From Nicotiana tabacum (lineage: Eukaryota; Streptophyta; Magnoliopsida; Solanales; Solanaceae), in contig NC_134103.1 of assembly GCF_000715075.1 (NCBI RefSeq), forward strand, positions 73,781,519 to 73,845,518: a stretch of DNA of 64,000 nucleotides, written 5' to 3'. The notes below the pieces were generated by a model that saw only the letters and a list, made by a program, of their open reading frames with translations, did no database searches and was not told the DNA's origin. How positions within the stretch are numbered: the stretch's first letter is position 1; every line of letters begins with the position of its first letter. This document shows positions 45,158 to 55,937 of this stretch, in pieces. Both the position numbers and the translations under genes were made by a program.

Positions 45158-45949
45158 ATGCGGCCTATAATTTTTTTTGATATTTTGAAGCAGGTGCAAA
45201 TCAACATTCCACTGGTAGACATCCTGCAAGAAGTTCCCAAATATGCCAAATACATCAAGGATATAGTGGTAAATAAGAGGAGGTTGACAGAGTTTGAGAC
45301 TGTGGCACTCACTGAAGAATGTAGCTCAAGAATTCAAAGCAAGCTACCTAAAAAATTGAAGGATCCAAGTAGTTTCACTATCCAAATCTCGATTGGTAAG
45401 CATGCAGTGGGGCGAGCTTTGTGTGATCTTGGAGCGAGCATCAATTTGATGCCGCTATCTACATTTAAACAATTGGGGTTGGGTGAGCCGCGTCCAACCA
45501 CGGTAATTCTACATTTGGCTGATTGCTCCCTTGCTCATCCTGAAAGAGTGATTGAAGATGTGTAAGTTCAAGTGGGTTCTTTTATATTCCCTACTGATTT
45601 CATTATCTTGGACTATGAGCCTGATCAGGAAGTCCCATTTATTTTGGGGCATCAATTCTTAGCAACGGGCCGAGCTATTATTGATGTATGTGAAGGAAAG
45701 ATGATGATGAGAGTAGGTGATCGAGTGGAGATATTCAATATGTATAAAGCACTTAGATTGCCAGCCCACTATGAAGAGTTATCCATGATTTCTGTGGTAG
45801 AAAGTGATGTGACGCATTGGTGCCTTATATGAGTCACATATATCCTCTTGAACGAGCGTTGATTGGGGATGAGGAAGACAATGAAGATAAGATGATAGAA
45901 TAAATTGAGCAAGTACTTGACATGTCTTGCTATTATGTCCATGGGTTTG
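45158..45949 (+). pseudogene. Retropepsin region of element B, broken
   Basis: FDILKQVQINIPLVDILQEVPKYAKY leads into LCDLGASINLMPLSTF, the aspartic protease active-site region, ending in TAA at 45563. The frame goes on with FILGHQFLATGRAIIDV to 45830. The canonical G-R in LGRPF is G-H-Q-F here. It stops where solo LTR T is inserted. Confidence 0.85.
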
Positions 45950-46643
45950 TGTAACGACCCGGCCGGTCATTTAGAGCATTTAAGTCTCGTTTGGTGGCAT
46001 AAGGCCCTGAGCAGCTTCATATTATGTGTATTGACTTACGTGCGTGGTTGAATTCGGTTACCGGTTGTTTCGGAGTGATTTGGGATACTTAGTCCCTAAA
46101 ACAGAAGCTTAAGTCTTAGGATTTTGACCATAGTCAGAACTATGTGAAGACGACTCTGGAATGGAGTTTTGTTGGTTCCATTAGCTCTGTTGGGTGATTT
46201 TGGATATAGGAGCGTGTCCGGACTAAAAATTCGAGGTCTGTAGCTGATTTAAGCTTGAAACGGCGAAAGTCGAATATTTGGAGATTTGGACCAGAAGTGA
46301 ACTTTTTGATATCAGGGTCGGAATGCAATTCTGAGAGTTAGAACAGCTCTGTTGTGTTATTTGGGACTTGCCTGCAAAATTTGACGTCATTCCGGGTTGA
46401 TTTGATAGGTTTCGACACGGGTTTTAGAAGTTGAAAGATTTGAAAATTTATAAGTTCGATTCATGGTGCGATTCGTAGTTTCGACATTGTTTGATGTGAT
46501 TTGAGACCCCGAGCGGGTCCGTGTTAGGGTATAGAACTTGTTGGTATATTTTTGAGGGGGTCCCGAGGGCCCCGGGTGTTTTTCGGACGAGTTGCAGATG
46601 ATTTCCATGGTTTTGGGGAGGTTTGAGTTCTGGTGTAATCACA

Positions 46644-46812
46644 CTTGCGGATCTTGGGCGCAGGTGCGAAGATGAAGGCGCAGGTGCGAGAAGAGCTAGA
46701 CTTGGGATCCTCCGCAGATGCGGAGAATTTGTGCGCATCAGCAGCTCCGCAGGTGCGAAAGGAAGCGCATGTGCGGTTTGGACGTGCGCACTTGCGGTCG
46801 CGCAGATGCGGC
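46644..46812 (+). repeat. GC-rich palindrome array (CGCANNTGCG type) in T
   Basis: GCGCAGGTGCGA, CCGCAGATGCGG, GCGCATGTGCGG and CGCAGATGCGG words over ~170 bp. Confidence 0.82.
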
Positions 46813-48086
46813 TAATTATGTGGCAGGTATGGTCACGCCTGGGCAGAAAAGAGAAATTCGAGGGTTTGATTTCATTCTTCATTTTTGGACTTGAGAGCTA
46901 GGAATTTGGCGATATTTCGAGGGATTTTCAGAGGAAGATTTGGGGTAATGATTCCTAACTCGTTTTTGGTTGTATTCCATTAATCTATAGTTGTTTTTTC
47001 CATTTAGTTTCGGAATTTTGGGGTTGAAATTGGGAAAAATTGGAAGAACTTCTTCAATAAAGATTTCGAGATTTGAAAGGGGATTTGTGGTCGGATTTGA
47101 GTAATTTTTATATGGTTGGACTCGTGAGTGAATGGGTGTTCATATTTTGTGATTTTTACCAGATTCCGAGACGTGGGCCTGGGTCGACTTTTCAGGGCAA
47201 ATTTCGGATTTTTTGTTAAAATATTAATTTTATTAATTAAATGAGTCTATTATCGTTGTATTCATGATATGCAATTGTGTTTGGTTAGATTTGGACCATT
47301 CAGAGTCGAATAATTGAGGAAAGGGCATTCTTACGGACTGTTTGAGCTTGGTTTGAGGTAAGTATCTTGCCTAACCTTGTGTGTGGGATTTTCCCCTTAG
47401 GATTTGAGTCTTCTATGTTGATTGTAGTCCATGCACGCGAGGTGACGAGTGCGTGCTCGGACTTAGTTGTGAAATGTTGGCCTTTTAGGATTCTTAGGTC
47501 TTTATATTCACTGAGTATGAAGTTGTTCTTGATATGATTAAGTTCTTATTTTACTAGTTTTACCTCTACATGCTTTAATTAGAATTAATTGCTTTCAGGA
47601 TTCACTCTTATTGCCTATTTGACTCTTATTTGACTTAACTGAAGATTTTACCTCCTCTATTGTCATGCTATCTTTTCATAACTGCTTATCTATATTTGAA
47701 ATTATTATTATATCACCTTATAATTTGTTCAGTCTTAATTGAGGTTATGATTATCTTTCCGCTGCTTATCCTTAATTAAAATTGTTGAAAATCCTTAGAA
47801 ATTCCCCAACCTTAAAAGAAGTTTTAGATATCCTATATCTTAGTCGACTTGTTTTATTTGGAATTATTTGACTCGTGTTAGTTTCCTTATTGTTGAAATG
47901 TATATTGTGGGATCGTTGATACACATTAGTTTCCCTTTGTTGAGTTGTTCTCTTTACGCCTAGCATTCTTTATTGTGGCTATTCCTTGTGAATTGGTTCT
48001 ACCGTTTCTTTGTGAATTAAAGTTCTCGAATTAATTTACTTGTCGTACTTTGTATTATTGTCATTGTTGTTGTGGTACTTGTTGTG

Positions 48087-48360
48087 GTGATGCACGAGGT
48101 TTCTGTCATGCGGTTGTTATTATTATGATGCACGAGGTTTCTGCCGTGCGGCTGTTATTATGGGGTTGCACGAGGTTTCTGTCGTGCTATTGTTACCATT
48201 GATATTTGCACATGCGGCGTGAGAAGGCGGGATATATATATATATATATATATGGGTTGCGCATGTGGCGAGACAAGGTGGGAACATTATTATGCACGTG
48301 TGGCGAGACAAGACGGGCATTTATGTTACTATTGCACACGTGGCGAAACAAGGTGGGCTA
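48087..48360 (+). repeat. Two minisatellites in T (GCACGAGGTTTCTGTCGTGC and CACGTGGCGAGACAAGG types)
   Basis: Three units of GCACGAGGTTTCTGYCRTGC (inverted ends GCACGA/TCGTGC) at 48092-48196, then three to four units of GCACRYGTGGCGAGACAAGG up to about 48360, one with ACACGTGGC, the ABRE/G-box form. A TA microsatellite separates them. Confidence 0.82.
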
Positions 48361-49390
48361 TGTCAGGGATTGATTTGTGATGATTTATGACCTGGGGGCA
48401 TTCTTATTATTGATATTTGTGTAGTGGTATATGTACTTGTGTGAGCTTTATCTTATGAAAGCTGTGAGAAAATATTCTACGTGTTGTCCGTTCTTCTTCT
48501 TCCTTATGCTTATTTGCTGGTATGGACTATGTTAGGATACTTGCACAAGCATACACGTAGTTAAGCACTCTTATCGGATAAGAGGTGTTCTTGATATTGT
48601 TGAGCATAAATGCTCACCATTGTTTACTTGCCTTCTATGTGAGAATGGCTCTATTGACATGTGAGTCGTTAGTGCGATTATGAGGTGTTATGAGGGCACA
48701 GGATGCCAAGTGTTAAGGTTCAGGTATTGAGACCCGTGAGTTGTGAATTTGTCCGAGGTTCGATACCTCATGGAGTTATTGGCTAAAACCTGATGTAAAA
48801 GCGGTTGTAGTTGCTGAATTATTACTTGTTTTTGTTGTATTTGTGATTCCGGATTTAGGTTGTGTTCTATTCACCTTTCTGTGTCATTTTCATGATATTC
48901 CGCTGATACTTGTTGTTTCCTTCCTTATTTCCATTACTGTACCGTGAGCCATATTGCATAGTATTTATGTAGACATCATACTTTTGTTATTCATGTACTT
49001 ATATCTGTTCAGTTTATTAGACCAGTGGGTGTCTTGACTGTTCCTCGTCACTACTCCACTGAGGTTAGTCTTGATACTTACTGGGCACCGTTGTGGTGTG
49101 CTCATGCTACTCTTCTGCACATTTATTTTTGTGCAGATCCAGGAATTTGTTCGTTAGCTAGCTGTGTGGACTGTTGTTGCGGAGACTCAAGGTAAACCTG
49201 CCGCTGCATTTGCAGGCTTCGGAGTCACCTTCAAGTTTTTATTTTGCACTGTTTATTATTATTTCTGGAGAGTTGTATTTGGAAGTTTTCTAGCAAACAC
49301 TCTGTAGAGCTTATGACTTGTACTACCGGTTTTGGAAATTATAAGAGATTCTATTTAAATAATGTTGTTGTTTTAATTATTGTTAGGCTT

Positions 49391-49411
49391 ACCTAGTCCC
49401 TAAGACTAGGT
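49391..49411 (+). promoter_or_regulatory. 3' LTR stem-loop in T
   Basis: ACCTAGTC (49391-49398) and GACTAGGT (49404-49411) around CCTAA; preceded by GGCTT and followed by GCCATCACGA. Confidence 0.82.
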
Positions 49412-49453
49412 GCCATCACGATACCCAAACGAAGGGGAGATTGAGTCGTGACA

Positions 49454-49749
49454 GTTTGGGAGATTTGAGGAGTTGGACAAGCCTGTTACTTTGGCCCCTC
49501 CTAAGTCGTCTATTGAAGAAGCTCCAAAGCTAGAGCTTAAGCCCCTTCCAGTGCATCTGCGCTATGCTTATTTGGGGAACTCTGAGACATTGCCTGTGAT
49601 TATATCATCCAGCTTGACCGATGTGCAAGAAGAAAAATTGCTTAGAGTACTTCGTGAGCATAAAAAGGGTATTGGGTGGACAATTGCTGACATCAAAGGA
49701 ATCAGTCCATCATTTTGCATGCATAAGAAGATGGACATTGTCCTAGTGT
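49454..49749 (+). pseudogene. Pre-RT pol fragment of element B between T and D
   Basis: Open frame with KSSIEEAPKLELKPLPVHLR, YAYLGNSETLPVI and HKKGIGWTIADIKGISPSFC, the region before the RT core. The text breaks after CMHK at the insertion point of element D and resumes at 58572 with EQQRRLNPIMKEFVKKEI. Confidence 0.9.
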
Positions 49750-50563
49750 TGTAACGACCCGACTTGTCATTTTGAATATTTACGATCCTTTCAATTATTT
49801 GAAGTCTTTAATAGCTTCATATGATGTATTATGACGTGTGTGAATCTTCGATTTTGATTTTTAGGTGTTTGGGATTAGTTCGGATGAATGAAATTCATGT
49901 TGGATGCTTAAATAAAAAGGGTCGACCGGAGTTTGACTTTTATGCAAACGACTCCGGAGTGGAGTTTTGATGGTGCCAATAGCTCCATATGGTGATTTTA
50001 GGCTTCAAATGGCGAACATAGGAAAATTGAAAGTTGGAAGTTTGATCAGGGGGATTGACTTTTTGATATCGGGGTCGGAATCCGATTCTGAAAATTAAAA
50101 TAGGTATGTTATATCATTTATGACTTGTGTGCAAAATTTGAGGTCAATCGGATTTGATTTGATAGATTTCGGCATCGAATGTAGAAGTTGAAAATTCTTA
50201 GTTTCATTAAGCTTGAATTGGGGTATGATTTGAGGTTTAGTGTTGTTTGATGTGATTTGAGGCCTCGACTAAGTTCGTATGATATTTTAGAACTTGTTGG
50301 TATATTTGGTTGAGGTCCCGAGGGCCGAGGGTGGATTTCGGATGGTTAACGAAATTTAATTTGAATATTTCTAGAATGTTTCGACAACGATTCTTCAAGA
50401 ATATGTGGTATCAAATTAAGCAAATGAGATCCAAATTATTTTTTGATTAAATCATTAGATCCGTATTGAAATTATGGAGTCATAGCAAAGAGAATCATCA
50501 AATTCGGACATCGTATGAGAGAGTTATGCCCATTTCTGTCTCGGGAAAAATAAAATCCTGTCA

Positions 50564-50665
50564 CCAGTGCCCAGGGTAGGGTGGGGCGCTAGCCCTAGCA
50601 TTGGGATGTTTAAAGGTTCTAGAAATAGCGCCACAGGAAGCGCCCCATGCCACATGTGGCGCCCG
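50564..50665 (+). repeat. GC module in 5' LTR of D
   Basis: CCCAGGGTAGGGTGGGGCGC through TTCTAGAAATAGCGCCACAGG to CATGTGGCGCCC; complement of the module in LTR B. Confidence 0.85.
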
Positions 50666-50679
50666 AACATTAAAATCCC

Positions 50680-50687
50680 TATAAACG
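50680..50687 (+). promoter_or_regulatory. TATA box, 5' LTR of D
   Basis: TATAAACG, 15 bp after the GC module; same octamer in the 3' LTR (56919-56926) and LTR Q. Confidence 0.65.
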
Positions 50688-52333
50688 GGAGGTTTTGCCA
50701 TTTTTGACGAAAACAGAGTTGGGGAGCACGGTTTGGGCGATTTTCATAGGCAAATGTCACCACAAAACTTGGGGTAAGTGTTCTTGAATCCCTTGTGATT
50801 ATATTCCTTGAATTAATCTTCATTTTCGGCGTTAGATTATTGATTATTCAAGAGAAATCGGAGGAATTTTCTACAATTCCATAAAATAAATTTTCGAGAT
50901 TTGAACATCGATTCGGAGTCGAATTTGAGATAAATTAGTATGGTTGGATTAGTAATTGAATGTGTTATCAGATTTTGTGAGTTTTATCATATTTCGAGAC
51001 GTGGACCCCATCGTCAATTTTTCGAGCGGAGTTAGAAATTTTTGTAAATTGTTAAATTGTAAGCATTAGAGTAAATTGTGATTAATTTGCACGTTATTTG
51101 AATAGATACGACTCGTTTGGCTTGAATTGAAGGGATAGGAAGGCATATGGAGGTTGAAACGCGCGGAATGGAGAGATTGATGACTGAGTGCTTACAATCT
51201 GCTTACATTGCATTTACATACTCAGTCATACGCATTCATATGCAAATCATATCTCAGTCTCTATTACCATTTATTGATGCATCACATCATTATTTTTGGG
51301 CTGATTATTTCCATGACACTGAGAGCCCGAGAGACTGGAGAGATTGATGACTAAGTGAGGCCGAGGGCCTGATTGTGAGGATGTTTATGGGATCGGGCTG
51401 CACGTTGTAACATATTTTATTGATTTATGTCATGATTGGCTTGTTATAGCGTTTGGGATGAAAGAGCCCCTCCGGAGTCTGTACACACCCCCAGTGAGCG
51501 CAGGTACCTACTGAGTGCGAGTGCCGAGTGCGAGTGCCGAGCGATTGGGAAGATTGAGTGACTGTGAGGACTGAGTGACTGGGAGGACTGAGTGAAATGA
51601 TACTCTAAGAGTATGCATATGGTTTTATCACTGAGTTGCATTGCATTGACATGCACACTTGACACACATGCATAGAGATGCATTTTTCGTCATGCCATTT
51701 AAAAATAAAACATTTTCCTGTTGAAAGTTTTTGGGAAAAATCACAGTTTTCAGACTTACTCATATTTTGGTGATTTTCGGCAAAGGATTTGAGTTTTACT
51801 GTTATACTTGAAAAAAAATATTTATTTTCCGGAATTGTATACGAGCTGAGTATTCTTTTATTGAGTTACTACTTGTGCTGCTTTATATAATATTGTTATG
51901 AACTATTGTTGGTTATTGGAGTGGACTTTGACCTTGGTACAAGCTTGTCACTACTTTTAACCTAAGGTTAGGTTTGTTACTTACTAAGTACATGTGGTCG
52001 GTTGTACTCATACTACACTTCTGCACCTTGCATGCAAATATTGGATGTTGAGCTGGATTTGAAGACGTACCTGTGTTCCGGTCGTAGATGCCTCTTTTTC
52101 ATGGTAGCCTTAGATTTATAAAAATCTATTTATGTACATTTCGAACAGATGATGTATTTATTTCATACCAGCTTTGTAAATTCTAATCTTAGAAGCTCAT
52201 AATTTGTACTACCAGTCCTTGGGGAGTGTATTAGAGCTAGTTAATTATTAATTAAATTGGATTATATTTATTTGGCTCACCTAGCGGGTGAGGTTAGGTG
52301 CCATCACGGCTAGTTGGATTTTGGGTCGTGACA

Positions 52334-55300
52334 AGATGGTATCAGAGCTCTAGGTTCATAGGTTCTACAAGTCATGAGCAAGTGTCTAGTAGAGTCTTGC
52401 AGATTGGTATGATGACGTCCATACTTATCTTCGAGAGGCTACAGGGAATTTAGGATAATTTTCCATCTTTCTTTCCTTATCGTGCAGAGTTGATTCAGCT
52501 TGAAACATAACTCTTTAAATTCCTTCCACGCATTCATGTACGCATGTGAGCGTTCAGTATCAGCTGTGCATTGTCGGCTTGTGATTATATGAACGAGGTT
52601 TGAGATGTGTATTCTGTGTTTTGGTGATGGGCCGGTATGGAGGACTTGAGGCCAGGTTTAGATCGCAACTTAGGCTTGGTAGCTTCAGTTATGTGAACTT
52701 GTACATTTGGACTCATATGTCCGGTAGTGTCCGTATGAGTGGAATTTGTGGCTCGATGAGCGGTTGAATAGCTATATGATAAGCATGATGTGACTGCGGG
52801 ATGTGTTAAGATGGTTTGAATGTGACGAGAAGTGTTTTCTTGAGATGTAAAAAAAAGGCCATTGGATGCTTGATTTCCGTTTTGATGTGACGTACGGTAT
52901 CGAGTTGTGAGTATGTTGAAGGATCTTTCGTGCGGTTTAATTGTGGAGCGAAGTAGATTTTCATGTCGTGTTGATGAGTTCAAACTCAGGAAGATTAAGT
53001 GATCATGTAGTGATTATGGTTACGAAAGGTTATATCAAGATGCCAATTTTTGGCTAAGCACGTGGGTTATCTCATGCGGAGTAATCTACGGAGGTGTGCT
53101 CCTTATAATATTGAGTGGAGAGTTTCTTTTTTACCAGCAGGGTATATGTATTGAGATTTGAATTTGAATCTAGTTGAGAAAGTTAACTTGACTGTCAAGA
53201 GAATAAATGCGAGCTTAGCGAATGATTGAGGTATTTTATGGTTGGTGTTGCATGAGCTTGAGAAGAACTTTCGTTGTACTGACTGCGGTATTATGGCAGT
53301 AATAGAGTATGGGTATTGTGAGTTATGGAATTTGTTCTATGGCTTTGAGCCAAGTGGTGGATCCTGCTATTGACGATTTGATTTCATGGTTATGCGTTAA
53401 ATACTAGTTTCAGGTCAGAGGCATAATTGTGAATCCGTTATGACTTGTGGGGGTTGTGATCAAGGATGATTCGAGTAAGGAAATTCCTGGATACGGGTTA
53501 TATTGCACTTTATGAGTATATGAAAATCATAGGGATGAGTGAGTTATTATTTTTGAAGAATGTAGTGCGCACGGGGTATGAATTTGATCCGTGGTATTAA
53601 AGCAGGGCTACTTCTTTGAGTATTGTTATGCTAATGGGGCACGTGTCTTTTGGCCCGTTTGGGCAGAGCAATTTAGATTTGAGCAAAATAGGTGACTCTC
53701 GAGAAGGTTCTAATGGATTCGAGATTAATATGTAGCAACTGTTTTGGCGGATTTGTATATGGCTAGAATTTGAGATTTAAGTTGGATGGTGTCGAGACTT
53801 GTGGCTTTTTTATCATTATGGATTTTATATTTCGGTATTAGGAAGGTGAAAGAAACGACTTTAGACTCAAACAAGATATTTTCAGAGTGGGTGTTTCGGT
53901 TGTGGTATTTATGGGGGTAATTATGATGTGGTGAGACTTTACAGATGTTTTGGTGGCAATTCTTGGGTTTGGTGACCTGCGTGGCTTGATAGAGTTAGGG
54001 AGATTCAGCTCTAATAGCTTGGTTATGTGCAAATAAATTTTAAAATATTCTTGATGGTTTCTACCATGGTTATAACCGGATATTTTCTACCAGTGTGGGA
54101 AATGTGTTGTGTATTGTGATTTTCTCCTGGAAGGAAGCAAGAGAAAGATTTTTAACTAACCGGGTATGTAATTTACTGGTGACTCAGAGTTCATAATGAG
54201 ATTCTTGTGCTTGTCACATGGTGGAATGATAGATGTAGTGTATTGTGTTGGATTAAGATCTACATGTACAAGGTGATAGTTCAGTCTTGAAGGGAAGGTC
54301 ACGAATTTTGGACGGAATGGTCAATTTCAGATAATTAGATGAATGTTATAACTGCTCGGTAATCCCTGAGAAGGGTGCGCATTTCAAAAGGCGCATTGTG
54401 TTTTGACTTACAGATGTTCATTGGTATTACAGTACTCACCTGGTTGATAGACTGCTCATATTCAAATTATTATTGTGTGGCACGGAAGAATTATGAAAGT
54501 ATTCCTCATGGGAAGATAGTGAATGAAAGATGTGTTAGTCATTCTAGTGCTGGAGTTGGGATCAGTTACTGTGATTCATGTATTTTATGAACTCGGAGAC
54601 TAGGAGTTCTCAGAATCATATTGTTTTAGGGTTGCGGGCTGTTTGAGGTGAGTATTTTATTTAAACTCAGTGGAGGAACTAGTTGCGTTAATTATTTGTG
54701 ATAGCTACGTGCTACGAGTGCGTATATATGTGAGGTTTGATCCCATGTGCGGGCATCGGGGCAAGTATTCATGCTTGGAAAAATTCGTATGCTATGATAT
54801 GCCTAAAGTTGACTGTTAAGCTTAAAGTTATAAGGTTCTAGCATTCGTACCTTTGTTTAGAACTATCTGAGCCATACTTGAGCTTACAAGAGGCTAAGTC
54901 CTTGAATAAACGTGGTAGTTACTATTTGTGCGATAACTTGTTATTTTGAGTTGTGATAGCACAATTTACACACGCCTACACTATAGCGTGTTATTTATGC
55001 CAGTCCAGGAACATGAGAATCTTATCCTACTCATCATATACCTGTATACCTGTTTAAATGCTTCCATATGATATGTTGGACTGGAGGCTTGGGACTATAC
55101 CGTGTAGGTGATGTTAATATGAGCTCTAGAAGAGCTGGTTACCGTTATTAGATTCGTGTGTCTTGTTTCTACTATATATGATGAGCTCATAGCATTGCGG
55201 TTGTAGTGGTGCTTGTTGAACTTGCGAAACGGCTCTCTTCTTTGAGATACTTTTCCATTTTTGGGTGCACGGATTGCACAGTTTTTGGCTTGAGATATTT

Positions 55301-55937
55301 GGTGTGGCGTGTATGTGGAATAGTTGTATTTGATAATATAAGGTCATTGGACCTAGAATATGTACTATCGGATTTGATTACGGTATATTCGGGAGGATAA
55401 TATTGAAAGTCGGCTTAGAAAACGATTATGGTTGTGGTTGGGGCGAGAGAGCTCCATGACTTGTTGATATAATAAGGGGTCATGCGATTTTGTGTGTTTC
55501 TTCCATTATTATCAGTGTATGAAGGTTTTGGGGATGAGGTTTTGTTTGATATGGGGTTTAATATTAGGACCGATTTGGTTTTGAATCGTTACTGTGATCG
55601 GGAATGGTTCTGCGAGTATGCGAGTTGTGTGGTATATCATGTGATTACATCTTGGGTTATGGCTATGGTTTGATACAATCTATTCAGATTTATACAGTGT
55701 GTAGATGTGAGGTTCGGGTCTTGTAAGAAATTCTGAATGTTGGAAATTGGGTTTTATGTTTTATGGACTAAGGTTAAAGTAATGATCTTCAATTATGTTG
55801 TCTTGTCAAGCCTATATGAAATAGGGTGATGTGGGATCACCCTGGATATGTGTGTCGTAAGGAGGAATAGTGATTGGCAGGTTTAGGAACAACTCTTGGC
55901 ACGTTCGAGGACGAACGTATGTTTAAGTGGGGGATAG
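52334..55937 (+). other. Internal region of element D, non-coding
   Basis: Starts with primer site TGGTATCAGAGC (52337-52348), complementary to initiator-Met tRNA, the commonest plant LTR primer. It ends with GTTCGAGGACGAAC and a purine tract AAGTGGGGGATAG (55925-55937) before the 3' LTR. Short frames between (up to ~130 codons) show no family motif and look random. Confidence 0.85.

Larger units (their letters stand above)
45950..49453 (+). mobile_element. Solo LTR T, TGTAACGACCC family, in element B
   Basis: 3504 bp from TGTAACGACCC to GAGTCGTGACA, flanked by a perfect duplication GTTTG (45945-45949 and 49454-49458). Host pol text continues on both sides. No primer site follows and there is no second LTR. 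It carries a palindrome array (46644-46812), two minisatellites, a short TA run (48234-48252) and the 3' stem-loop. It is the longest LTR of the family here. Confidence 0.93.
49750..52333 (+). repeat. 5' LTR of element D
   Basis: Begins TGTAACGACCC, ends GGGTCGTGACA, followed by a primer site. GC module 50564-50665, TATA box 50680-50687. Relative to the 3' LTR it has deletions, including one of about 45 bp near 50000 and a larger one near 51170, plus many substitutions (about 7 percent in the first 165 bp by eye). Confidence 0.92.

Noticed and set aside
52585..52983. 132-codon minus-strand frame inside element D
   Set aside because: No recognisable family, random-looking composition, opposite to element transcription; treated as chance.
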